From: an uncultured Prevotellaceae bacterium | GTDB taxonomy: Bacteria > Bacteroidota > Bacteroidia > Bacteroidales > Bacteroidaceae | Assembly: GCA_902784565.1 (NCBI GenBank) | Contig: CACZVE010000001.1 | Location: 62,001 to 126,000 of the forward strand | Direction: 5' to 3' | Length of the DNA: 64,000 bases | Shown: piece after piece, positions 50,001 through 57,908 of the stretch | Layout of the letters: each line of letters opens with the position of its first letter | Numbering within the stretch: position 1 is the first letter of the stretch | Program-made: the position numbers and the translations under genes | The notes under the pieces: generated by a model | The model's input: the letters and a program-made list of their open reading frames with translations, nothing else | The model's database searches: none | What the model was told of the DNA's origin: nothing

Positions 50001-53000
50001 AAACCGTGAGCGTGCCTATTTCCAGTTGGAGTATGAGTGTAAGGCAAAAAACGTGGTAGAAGGTGAGACCCAGACAGGTATAAAACTTGGTGACGAGTTC
50101 TACTACACAGGTCAGAAGTTGAAAGAAGAGGAATATCTAAAACTCTTGAATAGTACCGACCCGACTGTGGTTGCTGCAGCCAAGGATATCAATAATTTCG
50201 AGCCTTATGGCTTTTGTTCTATCTATGCCGGTCGTTTGCTGAATACCATTCAGCGTGCCGACCTCTGCGGCGTGTTCGGTTCACGTATGGTACTGCAGGG
50301 AGCCAAGGACCGTGTGGCTGAGGTGGGCGAGGACGTCGACTATACCATCAACCGTGTGGGTGAACTGTCACTCAATCAGCAACGGTCTGGTGGTACCACA
50401 CATGGTAACTACTTCGGTATCTATAGTGTGGTGAACTATTTGGGCAATTTGACCAGCGATGTACACTTTAACGATGAGATGCTCGATGGCGATGGCAATG
50501 TTGTCTATTTCAACGAGGATAACAATATGGTGAAAACCATTGAAATAGATAATGAGGATGTGGATGTCAGTACACTGACACCAGCACAGATGACACAATA
50601 TAGAATTAAAAAGAATACCTACTATGGTTACAAGTCTGCCAAACACACCAGTAGCGACCGTAACAAGGGTGAGAGTTTCAATCAGGTGGCGCTTGCCTCT
50701 GGTGTATTCCTGGAGTTGACGACCGAGGAAAGTACTGCCGACGAGAAGAAACACGGCTATGTGACGGGCGTCATTGAACTCGACCTTATCAATGTGAGGA
50801 AAGACCAGGTGGGTGGTGGCTTTGTCTATGCAAAGAACGAACACCGTGTGCCCCGCTATTATCCCAGCAAGCCCCATGTGATGCTGTCACCGTATAATCA
50901 GATGGAAGACAACGAGGCCATAACTTATAAGCGTTACCTCTACTCGAAATCAGACCCAGACTATGAGCCTAGCGATTGGCCTGAATCGGGTGCTAAGGGT
51001 AATGCATATACATTAGGGTATCCTAATACTGATTCTGAAGATCATGATTTCGGAGTGACAAAAGAGTGGCAGACCTCCGGTAACTTCATCCATCACGAGA
51101 AACGTATTATTGATGACTGTTATCCCACGAACAATGCCTATATCATTACCTCTGAAAACTACTCCGAGGCCCACTACTGGTATGTGAAGGGCGACGTGTA
51201 TATCTACGACCAGAAGGTATCTGCCTATACCGGTTCGGCTAATGCCTACTCGAAGTTTGTTAACCTGCCACTGACCATCACTGCAGCCTCGCACGGACAG
51301 TTGCAGTTGCTCAATGTGAAGCCTAATCTCTATGCCTACTATACTGTAGACAAGGATGGTAATAAAGTGAAGTTTGGTACGATGGAGAATGGCAAGCCGA
51401 TTGACAAGGTAACGGTGAACAACGAGAGTGATACTTACCATCTGAACGATGTTGTCAGTTGGTGGGACTGGCACCAGATGTCACCCACAGACCGGCAGTA
51501 CTTCGTGCCAGAGACCTACGTCAACTGTCTCCCCTGCAAAGTGAATGGTGAACCCTATGAAGCGGGTGCTTACGTCATGCTACCAGATGACTCTGTTGCG
51601 TTCAAGACAAATTATATTGATCAAGGTTTAGTTATCGACACGAAGGGTGATCAGGTGACTAAATTCTATGAATTGTTCCGCTCATCGAATAATATCAGCC
51701 ACGAGACAGGTTATGTGCTCACCTTCGACATGAACAGCCCGAAGAAGTGGGATGACTACTATTCGCGTAAAATAGGAACCAGTATATATAACACAACCAC
51801 GAGAATAACTAAGGCAGAATACGAGGCTCTCCTTGCGGCCGAAACGACCGAACAAGGCAAACAGGGCGTTATTGATACTTGGCGCGAAGGACCCACCTTT
51901 ACTCCGAAAGCAGGTAAAGGCGACGTTTATGGCAAACGGAATTATACGGCTGGTGATATCATTACCAAGACAGCCTATAATAATGCTCCGGCTGGTGCTG
52001 AAGGCCAGGACAAGATGAAACCGGCTTATGTGGCTACGAAAACGGTGACCTATTCGTATGGCGGCACCCAGAAGACGATGAACCCCGGTGCAGCCATTTC
52101 TGAAACGGAATATAACGAGGCTATTAAAAATACCTCTGCCGCAAGTTCATTCGATCTAGCCTTGATTTGTACTAATACGGTGAAGTTGTCGAAAGACGAG
52201 TATATGCTCTACGGTGAGTTGAAGACCGCTGCTGAAATTACCGCTATCAAGGCTGCTATTGATGCTGACGAAACCAGGTCTACTGCAGACAAGGAAAAGG
52301 TTAAGAAAGAAATTGATGCAGCCATGGAAGAAGCCTATATCTTGACGGCAAGTGGTACCTACGGCGGACAGCGATTTGATGAGGGAACTAACTATGGTGC
52401 CATTGAGGCATGGTGCTCGCTGCCGTCAGCCGACCGCGATAATTTCAACTACAATTATGATGCTTTGGACTTGTTGGTAAACTCTGATTATTTAAAGGTT
52501 AATACAGATGTTACTTCAATGCCTGACCATAATTCAACGGTGACTACCTACAAAGAGCCCTATACTGATACCGTGCCTGTGGAGTATCAGGCCGTGTATG
52601 AAGACGACACAGCCAGAGATATATACTATAATGATAATTCTCATAAATCGTTCGCGAAAGGTGCAACCGGTGCAACTATTGATAGAGCGGAATATGAGAC
52701 CATCCGAAACGACAAAAAACATTATACATATATCAAGGCTAATGCCGGTGAAACGGTTTACATCGCCACAGCCAATTTCCCCTACCTTGGTGTTCCCTAT
52801 GGTATTGGACAGTTGGTAGATGCGGAAGTTTACAGTCATAATACAGGTAGTGTGACTCCTAAAACTTTCGAGAATGATGTAGATGGCTATTACTGTTTCG
52901 ATGGTTATACGAAACAAGATGGGACTACTACTGTCAGTGTAGGTGATATTCTCTCTGCCACTGATTATAAGAATGAAGCGATTGTACCTAACTACCAGCA

Positions 53001-56000
53001 GTACTTCATCATTCAGGGTAAGGAGCCTACAGAGACCACCACGCTCTATGTCTCTCGCGAATCGAATGCCTACGATGTGATGAAGGAGAAGATCATCACC
53101 GTGGTCTATCAGTACACCTATAACGAAGACGATGACGACGGCAGCGTGAAGACGACCAATGAGTTGCATGTCATCAACATCCATTTGGAGTTGGAGAGCG
53201 GTGCACCGGTTATCGGTCTGCTCAAGGATCCTCCCACTGTATTGCCGGGTAACGCTGTCGGACTCAGTCGTCCAGATGTTAACCCAGGTCTCTACGAGGT
53301 GATCAGTAATGGCTGGGAATTGTACACCACCATTGACGATGCCAACAACCACCGTAATGGTGTTCCGTTCGAAAACAACAGCACACCGGTCTATTGGTAT
53401 CAGAACCAGAAGAACTGGGTGGCCTTCTACTCCAGAACATGGTTAGGTAAGACCTATTCTAACTCAGTACCGCTCTCTGTGGCCAACTACCACGACCTCG
53501 ACAAGGTGATGAAGGATCCGAACCACTTGTATGTGGACAAGTCGAACGTGGATCGTCCCTGCAAGATCTATCTCGACAACCGTGAGTGTGAATCGGATCC
53601 TAACAAAAACGAACTCGACCTGTTGAAGGACTTCTTCGACCTGAGTCTGGATCCTGACAAGTTGGATAGTCATGTCCGTGCAGGTCGTAACCTCGAGTTC
53701 TTCCTCAACTCGGACATCGATCACAGTACCAAACCAAATCCTGATTACGATCCCGAAGAAACGGAGAATCCTCAGCCTGCCCGAATCCCCGCACCATGGA
53801 CGCCTATCGGCAATAATAACACAACGGGTGACACAGGTGAATGCTTCGAGGGCACCTTCCATGGCGACGGTTATACCATCAGTGGACTTGACAATTCGCT
53901 GTTTGCCCACCTCTGCGGTGAGGTCTACAACCTCGGTGTCACTGGTACGTTCACTGGTGCCGGTATCGCTGAGGAAGGCAGTGGCTATGTGGAGAACTGT
54001 TGGATTAAGACAACGGGTACGCCGACAAAGGTTGCTAACGAAAACCACTTTGCCGTCTTTGGCAATCCTAATAGGGGTAGCGATCCCAGAGGACCTGTTC
54101 AGGTGGAGAACTGTTATTATCCAGAGAGCAATGACTATCAGACACCGCCCTCAGGAGACACCTATGAGCATGGCAGACCCACACAGATGCCGGATCAGTC
54201 GTTCTACAACGGTGAAGTGGCATATAACCTGAACGGTTTCTATTTGCATAAGCGTCATTATCATGGTACGAGTCTCGGTGCTGGCGAGAATAATACGGAT
54301 TACTTGTATCTGCAGCCTAATGACGATGGTTCATTGCCTGACGATATGGCTACGGGCTATTATCCCAACACCTATGCCCTCTATCAGCCTATCTTGAATG
54401 CAGTGTCGAACCCGATTGAGAAAGCCCCCAACTATATGGGCTATGTGGAGAGTCGCTTCTACGACGGTGACTTCCGCTATGCCGATGGCACTGTCCCCGA
54501 AACTACCGATATCCATATGAGAACGAAGACTGTGGGCGAAGGGGATAATGCTGTGCCAACAACCTATTACGTACCTATCTGGCCTGACGATTATATCTAC
54601 TTCGGACAGACACTGAACTATGGTTACGTCGATGGATCTGTCCATCAGGATCTGCCGTCGCAGATCAACAAAAACAATGGTCGCCTCCAGACCGATGCCG
54701 GTGGTAACCGTGTCTATCGTGCACCGGCCTACTATGGCAGCAGCGAGATGCAGACGGCCTACTTCAACCCGAACGCTGTCTTCGCAAGGTCGAAGAAGGA
54801 TGATGAGACGATGGTGGCTTATAAGGGAATGACGGCTATCGACTTCTCGGGCTACAACGATGCGTCTTACCAGGAAGGTCTGCAGGGTGGTAAGTTCTAT
54901 CCGCCACTGCTCGATGACAACGGACTGACAAGCTTTACAAATGTCGATCTGACGCAGAATCTGTTGGCATACGCACCAGATGAGAGCGTGAATAAGGCCA
55001 CCCACGATGTACTCGACGGCTACTTCGGTGACCTTGCATACGGAGAACTTGATGATGACAATGGCACCGATGCTAATGAGGCCAACTACCACAGGGTTGC
55101 TCCTGTGACGGTTTACGATGAACAGAGCGTCAGGGGTCATGTGGTCTTCCAGACAGGTACCACTTATAGTGCTGACCGCGACCACTTCCTCGTGGACAAG
55201 CAGGACTTCAATGCACCGATTGGCTATACCTTTATCGCTGGAGCGGGTGAATCGACAGCACACCGTATGTGGTACCAGCGCATGCCGGACAACTATGTGG
55301 GTAAGATGAAGGAAGACAAGTCTGGCTTCATCGAAAAAGGTGCTGGCTGGGAAGGCATCAGTCTGCCGTTCAAGGCCGAGATCGTGACCACCGATACGAA
55401 GGGTGAGATCACTCACTTCTATAACGATGATTACAACTTGAAGGGTCATGAGTACTGGTTGCGCGAGTTTAATGGTGGTAGCCTGAAGGAAGGCAGCACT
55501 GACATCTTTGTGGCTACCTTCAGTAAACCGGAAAAGAGTACTGATGATGGATCGAAGTCGTATACCAATACCTTCCTCTGGGATTACTATTACAGCCATA
55601 ATGAGCGCAACGATGTGAACGACGATAAGTATCCGGATGCATCGTACAAGTATTACAGTGAGGCTCGCTTCTACACGGATTATCCGCGACTGGCCAACGG
55701 CACACCTTATATTATTGGATTCCCAGGCGAGCGCTACTATGAGTTTGACCTGAGTGGCAACTTCGAGGCAAAGACAGCCCAAGCCACTATACCGGAGAAA
55801 CTCGATGCCCAGACCATCACCTTCGCTTCGGTAACGGGTGCTACGATTGGCGTGAGTGACACGGAACTGGAGAGTCATAAGAAGACTGAAGGTGACTATA
55901 CCTTCGTGCCCAACTATGCCAGTGAAACGCTCGGCAGCAAGGCGTATATCCTCAATGCAGACGATGACGACAAAGACAATCGGGGTAGCAGTTACAACAA

Positions 56001-56415
56001 GACAACAGCCACCGCCCCAGCCACTACACTGACCGCAGTGCCGTTCCGTCCGTACTTCATGCTGACGTCGGAAGTGCCTGCTTCTGCTGCCCGTAAAACT
56101 ACCCGCGGCGTTGGAGAATCGGTACGCAGCATTATCTTCTCTGATGAGCAGACGCAGTTGCAAGGTCAGGATAAACCAGATCCGAGAGACAAGGAGTATG
56201 GCAGTCTGAGCATCTATGCGAAGCGCAAGAAGATAGTCGTGGAGTCCAAACTCCATGATACTACCGAGGTGCGCATTGTCAACCCCGCCGGTATCACCGT
56301 CGCCACCTTCGACATCGAACCTGGAGAGACCGTTGAGACCCGCATCAACAACAGCGGCGTTTACATCGTCCAGACCAGCGATGCCCACTACACCAAGAAA
56401 CTCGTAGTGAAATAA
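44089..56415 (+). CDS. Giant secreted G-G-G-N repeat protein (beta-solenoid-like) with type IX sorting domain
   Basis: I do not recognise a characterised homologue. The 4108-residue protein has a basic N-region and signal peptide (1-38, ending MSTAEAQ), then about 1900 residues of short repeats with VYGGGN, VFGGG, IYGGN or LFGGC turns followed by paired strands such as TTINLNKG; this looks like a beta-solenoid. From about residue 2000 to 2970 a different short repeat appears (G-x-x-I-T-x-x-E-Y-x-x-L). A linker with Ig-like strands (about 3000-3170) follows, then a GLUG-like segment near 3250-3310 (FHGDGYTISGLDNSLF). The C-terminal 75 residues end in GVYIVQTSDAHYTKKLVVK, a typical type IX (Por) type A sorting domain. 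It is translated from a start overlapping the last fimbrial gene. A cell-surface adhesin or fibre is inferred. Confidence 0.85.
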   Translation: MKMLICNNINIIGTRGRSSIRMLLLLMLLLSMSTAEAQIMIGGIVYGGGNEGNTDGSTKVTVRAGDINAVFGGARKADVKGNAFVNIDGEHASNYIVINKVYGGNDISGEIGDPQKQTNNAKKLPTELTLAGENSVTKDWDAFVRVSTKTDTEGKETADAQRIYIGQLFGGGNGDYDYTSDGSPYKGLSSPVMGKTYLEIVGGSIVYAYGGGNNATVTKNTVICVDNPSKVVNSIKDANNPNADTSDPNSTNYGELLTTGRFKNKMGINTGFSYPSSDAFQIGRFFGGNNKAEMSIRPTWNLKSGKIRNLYSGGNQGDMTSPEGLLLNIDADSKIIVDNLFGGCRMADVKPMENGVLTTTENLAGYNFPRGFSARVVISGGDINNVYGGNDVSGKVYGGNAVGIRISVRGDVYGGGNGSYPYTDNWDLRNDDIYGDLYYGERTNEKFSFADQNASVEALNAFRPNAEQVSIRVVGTETKPTIVHGSIYCGGNSATIMSTGDNRTVELKIGSYVIADNVFLGNNGANMVTEDILKHYAYNVDADGKVVTSGGTDFSTLVLTDKTTFQSYMDGVAMTLKPSVVFDSKANGDADDYKEYSSYFGSFFCGGNVGSMKANGKITINFNKPVYIYNKVVGGCNDANIYAQTGLNAEYLGGLLGNPDPVPTGSPEGTIGDKLELNLSGLKIQPKRWKYQRDASNYNNILKDADDNPLYDLDANGNAQLEWNTVIYDAETQSFKDVAPVTEPKAFDKATDLDRRLLGGNIYGGCYNRGHINGNVIINLNASIHERDKLFDVVSNEGDILYVNVENAEEKENYYTITKRNTGVILSHQGMDVLGGALNVFGGGYGGDSEIWGSTTINLNKGYTFQIFGGGEAGAIGKPVNNPTTEVLEYAYDQNYSTYINLNGDANLPGVARGATGDSPDMAECEFIYGGAFEGKIAGDTHINLGNGRIFNSFAGSCNADILGHTETYIGRSGVDADGKDIAGFPWVRDHLYGGNDLGGEIKGAAKFSSRIRDEVKSMVEGDYSVTSYMEYTQGRVRNILGGCFGNYNYTDEAYANRTEKKPYMHNAFVNFRPSTNANNSVEKVFGAGEGYSGDRDGDKCQDHSYVLIDIPENVENFANTEVFGAGAYNGLGMRYTAAETFGDGFDLNEASAVIDLMRGQIGAAYGGSFEQGITRRTVVNVPEGSTIKIGSIFGGAYGSETYEPCDVYEANVNYRTHSDQAYLIYNPRREDEKTKQMIGNELQKGAIYGGNNQERRTLYGRINIYAPVKQKHYKYEWSNATVYGAGYGQMTWNEYTEVNLYDGAKVWEVYGGGEAGGVMSAESVQKYIALNPYNVSPADKWIKAWTLGSGYDDGTFANEANSYASNTYTNLNNPLARTAEMDDRTTKTYRYNTNVIIHKGAYVGNYAYGGGLGKEGEIFYGSGDVYGTTYIALLGGIVNKDIYAAGTVGAVYNLFGAENYTASTNAYIAGGMLRNVYGGGWKGDVGRHTGTSSDPNSLEGDILSEAHVVIGIRPDQKDSNLKTELKKVLGNEFNENSSNWKDAYGFYAGEPAIQRNAYGGGEGGAIFGSSYLTINNGYIGYVHLNANETLDEYGAIADATVTTPPRYVEKIHDDTYWDGKVWKGANRLVDCGNVFGGGYDVRSSVDETHVTLWNGNIRNSMHGGGEIATIGRGAVTPSGQSNSVRTLAGFYKAGKTNVEMFNGHVLRNVFGGGKGYNIYGYGQEGTLYTDGYVFGQTEVHIHGGEIGTDEGVANGYGNVFGGGDIGYVYSPSSPRYYLATTPATRERTGSPGHFYYYINDNKDMEEDCKVVISPWLQVRDANDNGVEINGKTKYQYEYFETEDLNTLVKGAEEWGKLFTGDYVDGVANVDDPVERGVKIHNAVFAGGNVSSNSDQTYANATTVYGNTTATINDIFHRDFITVGTEHTGGLYGGGNLSVVDGYRELNITNYGTDYYGLKQTIKIDEYRKLSNRERAYFQLEYECKAKNVVEGETQTGIKLGDEFYYTGQKLKEEEYLKLLNSTDPTVVAAAKDINNFEPYGFCSIYAGRLLNTIQRADLCGVFGSRMVLQGAKDRVAEVGEDVDYTINRVGELSLNQQRSGGTTHGNYFGIYSVVNYLGNLTSDVHFNDEMLDGDGNVVYFNEDNNMVKTIEIDNEDVDVSTLTPAQMTQYRIKKNTYYGYKSAKHTSSDRNKGESFNQVALASGVFLELTTEESTADEKKHGYVTGVIELDLINVRKDQVGGGFVYAKNEHRVPRYYPSKPHVMLSPYNQMEDNEAITYKRYLYSKSDPDYEPSDWPESGAKGNAYTLGYPNTDSEDHDFGVTKEWQTSGNFIHHEKRIIDDCYPTNNAYIITSENYSEAHYWYVKGDVYIYDQKVSAYTGSANAYSKFVNLPLTITAASHGQLQLLNVKPNLYAYYTVDKDGNKVKFGTMENGKPIDKVTVNNESDTYHLNDVVSWWDWHQMSPTDRQYFVPETYVNCLPCKVNGEPYEAGAYVMLPDDSVAFKTNYIDQGLVIDTKGDQVTKFYELFRSSNNISHETGYVLTFDMNSPKKWDDYYSRKIGTSIYNTTTRITKAEYEALLAAETTEQGKQGVIDTWREGPTFTPKAGKGDVYGKRNYTAGDIITKTAYNNAPAGAEGQDKMKPAYVATKTVTYSYGGTQKTMNPGAAISETEYNEAIKNTSAASSFDLALICTNTVKLSKDEYMLYGELKTAAEITAIKAAIDADETRSTADKEKVKKEIDAAMEEAYILTASGTYGGQRFDEGTNYGAIEAWCSLPSADRDNFNYNYDALDLLVNSDYLKVNTDVTSMPDHNSTVTTYKEPYTDTVPVEYQAVYEDDTARDIYYNDNSHKSFAKGATGATIDRAEYETIRNDKKHYTYIKANAGETVYIATANFPYLGVPYGIGQLVDAEVYSHNTGSVTPKTFENDVDGYYCFDGYTKQDGTTTVSVGDILSATDYKNEAIVPNYQQYFIIQGKEPTETTTLYVSRESNAYDVMKEKIITVVYQYTYNEDDDDGSVKTTNELHVINIHLELESGAPVIGLLKDPPTVLPGNAVGLSRPDVNPGLYEVISNGWELYTTIDDANNHRNGVPFENNSTPVYWYQNQKNWVAFYSRTWLGKTYSNSVPLSVANYHDLDKVMKDPNHLYVDKSNVDRPCKIYLDNRECESDPNKNELDLLKDFFDLSLDPDKLDSHVRAGRNLEFFLNSDIDHSTKPNPDYDPEETENPQPARIPAPWTPIGNNNTTGDTGECFEGTFHGDGYTISGLDNSLFAHLCGEVYNLGVTGTFTGAGIAEEGSGYVENCWIKTTGTPTKVANENHFAVFGNPNRGSDPRGPVQVENCYYPESNDYQTPPSGDTYEHGRPTQMPDQSFYNGEVAYNLNGFYLHKRHYHGTSLGAGENNTDYLYLQPNDDGSLPDDMATGYYPNTYALYQPILNAVSNPIEKAPNYMGYVESRFYDGDFRYADGTVPETTDIHMRTKTVGEGDNAVPTTYYVPIWPDDYIYFGQTLNYGYVDGSVHQDLPSQINKNNGRLQTDAGGNRVYRAPAYYGSSEMQTAYFNPNAVFARSKKDDETMVAYKGMTAIDFSGYNDASYQEGLQGGKFYPPLLDDNGLTSFTNVDLTQNLLAYAPDESVNKATHDVLDGYFGDLAYGELDDDNGTDANEANYHRVAPVTVYDEQSVRGHVVFQTGTTYSADRDHFLVDKQDFNAPIGYTFIAGAGESTAHRMWYQRMPDNYVGKMKEDKSGFIEKGAGWEGISLPFKAEIVTTDTKGEITHFYNDDYNLKGHEYWLREFNGGSLKEGSTDIFVATFSKPEKSTDDGSKSYTNTFLWDYYYSHNERNDVNDDKYPDASYKYYSEARFYTDYPRLANGTPYIIGFPGERYYEFDLSGNFEAKTAQATIPEKLDAQTITFASVTGATIGVSDTELESHKKTEGDYTFVPNYASETLGSKAYILNADDDDKDNRGSSYNKTTATAPATTLTAVPFRPYFMLTSEVPASAARKTTRGVGESVRSIIFSDEQTQLQGQDKPDPRDKEYGSLSIYAKRKKIVVESKLHDTTEVRIVNPAGITVATFDIEPGETVETRINNSGVYIVQTSDAHYTKKLVVK
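44209..49930 (+). repeat. Coding array of G-G-G-N solenoid repeats in the giant gene
   Basis: Dozens of imperfect copies of GGTGGCGGTAA-like DNA encode Y/F-G-G-G-N/E/D turns at irregular spacing of roughly 20-60 residues. Each is preceded by an aliphatic strand (I-x-x-V-Y/F) and often followed by a second strand (V-x-I-x-G). DNA identity between copies is low, so the array is old. Larger non-repeat inserts of up to about 100 residues break it up. Confidence 0.8.
50080..52990 (+). repeat. Second repeat family in the giant gene (E-Y-x-x-L modules)
   Basis: Short modules recur with the core strand-G-x-x-Y-x-x-G-x-x-I-x-x-x-E-Y-x-x-L/A: examples are KLKEEEYLKLL (near 50128), RITKAEYEALL (51810), AISETEYNEAI (52100), TIDRAEYETIR (52680) and ILSATDYKNEA (52950). 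They alternate with short beta-hairpins and aromatic-rich text. They do not resemble the G-G-G-N array. Confidence 0.6.
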
Positions 56416-56451
56416 TCAAATATGACGAATTCGCCACAATTAACTAATATG

Positions 56452-56823
56452 GCAAAGATAATAGTTCAGAATACAGAAGTTACGGTGTTGAACCATCAAG
56501 AAAAGGATTTTATCTCCCTTACAGACATGGCGAATGCAAAGGAGAATGAGTCCCGTGCTGCTGATATTATCAAGAATTGGATACGCACAAGATATACAAT
56601 AGAGTACCTTGGCACTTGGGAGATGATTCACAATCCTGATTTTAAAGTGGTCGAATTTGACCACTTTAGGATGCAGGCAGGTATGCCAAGTTTTACCCTG
56701 AGTGTCAGTGAATGGATAGAAAAGACAAATGCCATTGGTATTATTGTCAAAAAAAGCCGTTATGGTGGTACATATGCCTTCAGAGATATTGCTTTTGAAT
56801 TCGGAACAGCCATAAGTGAATAG
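56452..56823 (+). pseudogene. KilA-N domain protein, truncated
   Basis: The reading from ATG 56452 (MAKIIVQNTEVTVLN) matches the N-terminal KilA-N DNA-binding domain of a family common in Bacteroidales: DFISLTDMANAKE, SRAADIIKNWIRTR, FLGTWE-like YLGTWEMIHNP, VVEFDHFRMQAG and YGGTYAFRDIAFEFGTAIS. It stops after 124 residues, where family members I know continue for about 130 more (F-K-L-Y-L-I-K-E-F-Q-R-L). The stop falls directly after this conserved block, so the gene is probably a 5' remnant, although a free KilA-N domain could still bind DNA. An upstream in-frame ATG at 56422 is possible. The gene follows the giant gene by 36 bp. Confidence 0.78.
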
Positions 56824-56835
56824 TATTGCAACGAT

Positions 56836-57897
56836 ATGAGGATTGAGAATAATAAGACGTTTGAAGGAAAGATCATTCGGGTAGTTTTTGATGACGAACT
56901 GCCAGAATGGTACTTCTCTGTGGTTGACGTTGTAGAAGCGTTAGCTGATAGTACCAATCCAACAGACTATCTTAAAAAGTTGCGTAAGCGTAATCCGGAA
57001 CTGCATGCCTACATAGGGACGAATTGTCCCCAGGTACAGTTGGTTACAGAAAGCGGAAAGCATCGTAAGACTCTTGCGGCTAATCCAAAGCAACTTGCCT
57101 ACATTATTCCTTTCATATCCTCCCCCAAAGAAGAACAATTCAAGAAGTGGGTGAAAAAAATCACTAATTCAATCGATGGAGACATAGTGCAACTTCCTGA
57201 TATGGTGGATGTTCAAGGAGAAATCTTGTTATATCAGCCAGATGACACCGTACGTCTTGAGGTCCTCATGGAAAACGAAACTGTATGGTTAACACAGGCT
57301 CAGATTATTGATCTGTTTCAATCCAGCAAATCAAATATCAGTGAGCATATCACAAATATCTATGAACAGGGAGAACTTGTTTATGAGGCAACAGTTCGGA
57401 ATTTCCGAACAGTTCAAAAGGAGGGCGACAGGATGGTAAATCGTGTTCTCACGTATTACAACCTAGATGCTATCATTTCCGTCGGTTTCAGGGTAAATGC
57501 CAAACGAGGCATTAAGTTTCGTCAATGGGCAAATGGTGTTATTAAAAACTATTTACTTCGCGGATATGCTGTCAATCAACAGCTGATGCGTTTAGAGCAA
57601 CACATGGACGCAAAACTTAATGCCCAGCATAGAGAAATATTGAAAATAGAATCTACCCTTGCAGACCATCAAGAGAAGATCGATTTCTTTGTCCGTACGA
57701 ACCAGCCGCCAGTGGAAGAACAGCAATACGGACGAAGGATAGAGGTCAAGGAGTACAACAACCGCTTCCACGACCGCTTCCTCATCCTCGACGATGCCCT
57801 CTATCACTTTGGAGCATCCTTCAAGGATCTCGGAAAGCGCCTCTTCGCTTTTGAACTGATGGGAATAGATAAGAATATTATATTGAATCAATTATAG
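56836..57897 (+). CDS. BRO-N / RhuM / PLD-like fusion protein
   Basis: The 353-residue protein combines three parts. Residues 1-115 are a BRO-N DNA-binding domain (WYFSVVDVVEALADSTNPTDYLKKLRKR). Residues about 130-255 match the RhuM family core (VRLEVLMENETVWLTQAQIIDLFQ, then RVLTYYNLDAIISVGFRVNAKRG and WANGVIKNYLLRGYAVNQQ). Residues about 300-353 have a C-terminal half-site, NNRFHDRFLILDD and YHFGASFKDLG, like the phospholipase-D-type tail found on some RhuM and ORF6N proteins. The joins are abrupt, so this looks like a recombination product of separate mobile-type genes. Function is unknown: a regulator, toxin-antitoxin-like partner or phage-defence gene are all possible. Confidence 0.8.
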   Translation: MRIENNKTFEGKIIRVVFDDELPEWYFSVVDVVEALADSTNPTDYLKKLRKRNPELHAYIGTNCPQVQLVTESGKHRKTLAANPKQLAYIIPFISSPKEEQFKKWVKKITNSIDGDIVQLPDMVDVQGEILLYQPDDTVRLEVLMENETVWLTQAQIIDLFQSSKSNISEHITNIYEQGELVYEATVRNFRTVQKEGDRMVNRVLTYYNLDAIISVGFRVNAKRGIKFRQWANGVIKNYLLRGYAVNQQLMRLEQHMDAKLNAQHREILKIESTLADHQEKIDFFVRTNQPPVEEQQYGRRIEVKEYNNRFHDRFLILDDALYHFGASFKDLGKRLFAFELMGIDKNIILNQL

Positions 57898-57908
57898 GAA
57901 ATAGTTCT

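Noticed and set aside
54331..56388. Long open frame on the minus strand opposite the end of the giant gene (also at 129-974, 10377-11237, 25972-27249).
   Set aside because: Each lies opposite a gene with clear domains, has no recognisable motif or promoter, and is explained by codon bias of the true strand.
56452..57897. Prophage or integrative element.
   Set aside because: No integrase, terminase, capsid, tra or att-like repeats were seen in the window; only two genes have mobile-type domains.
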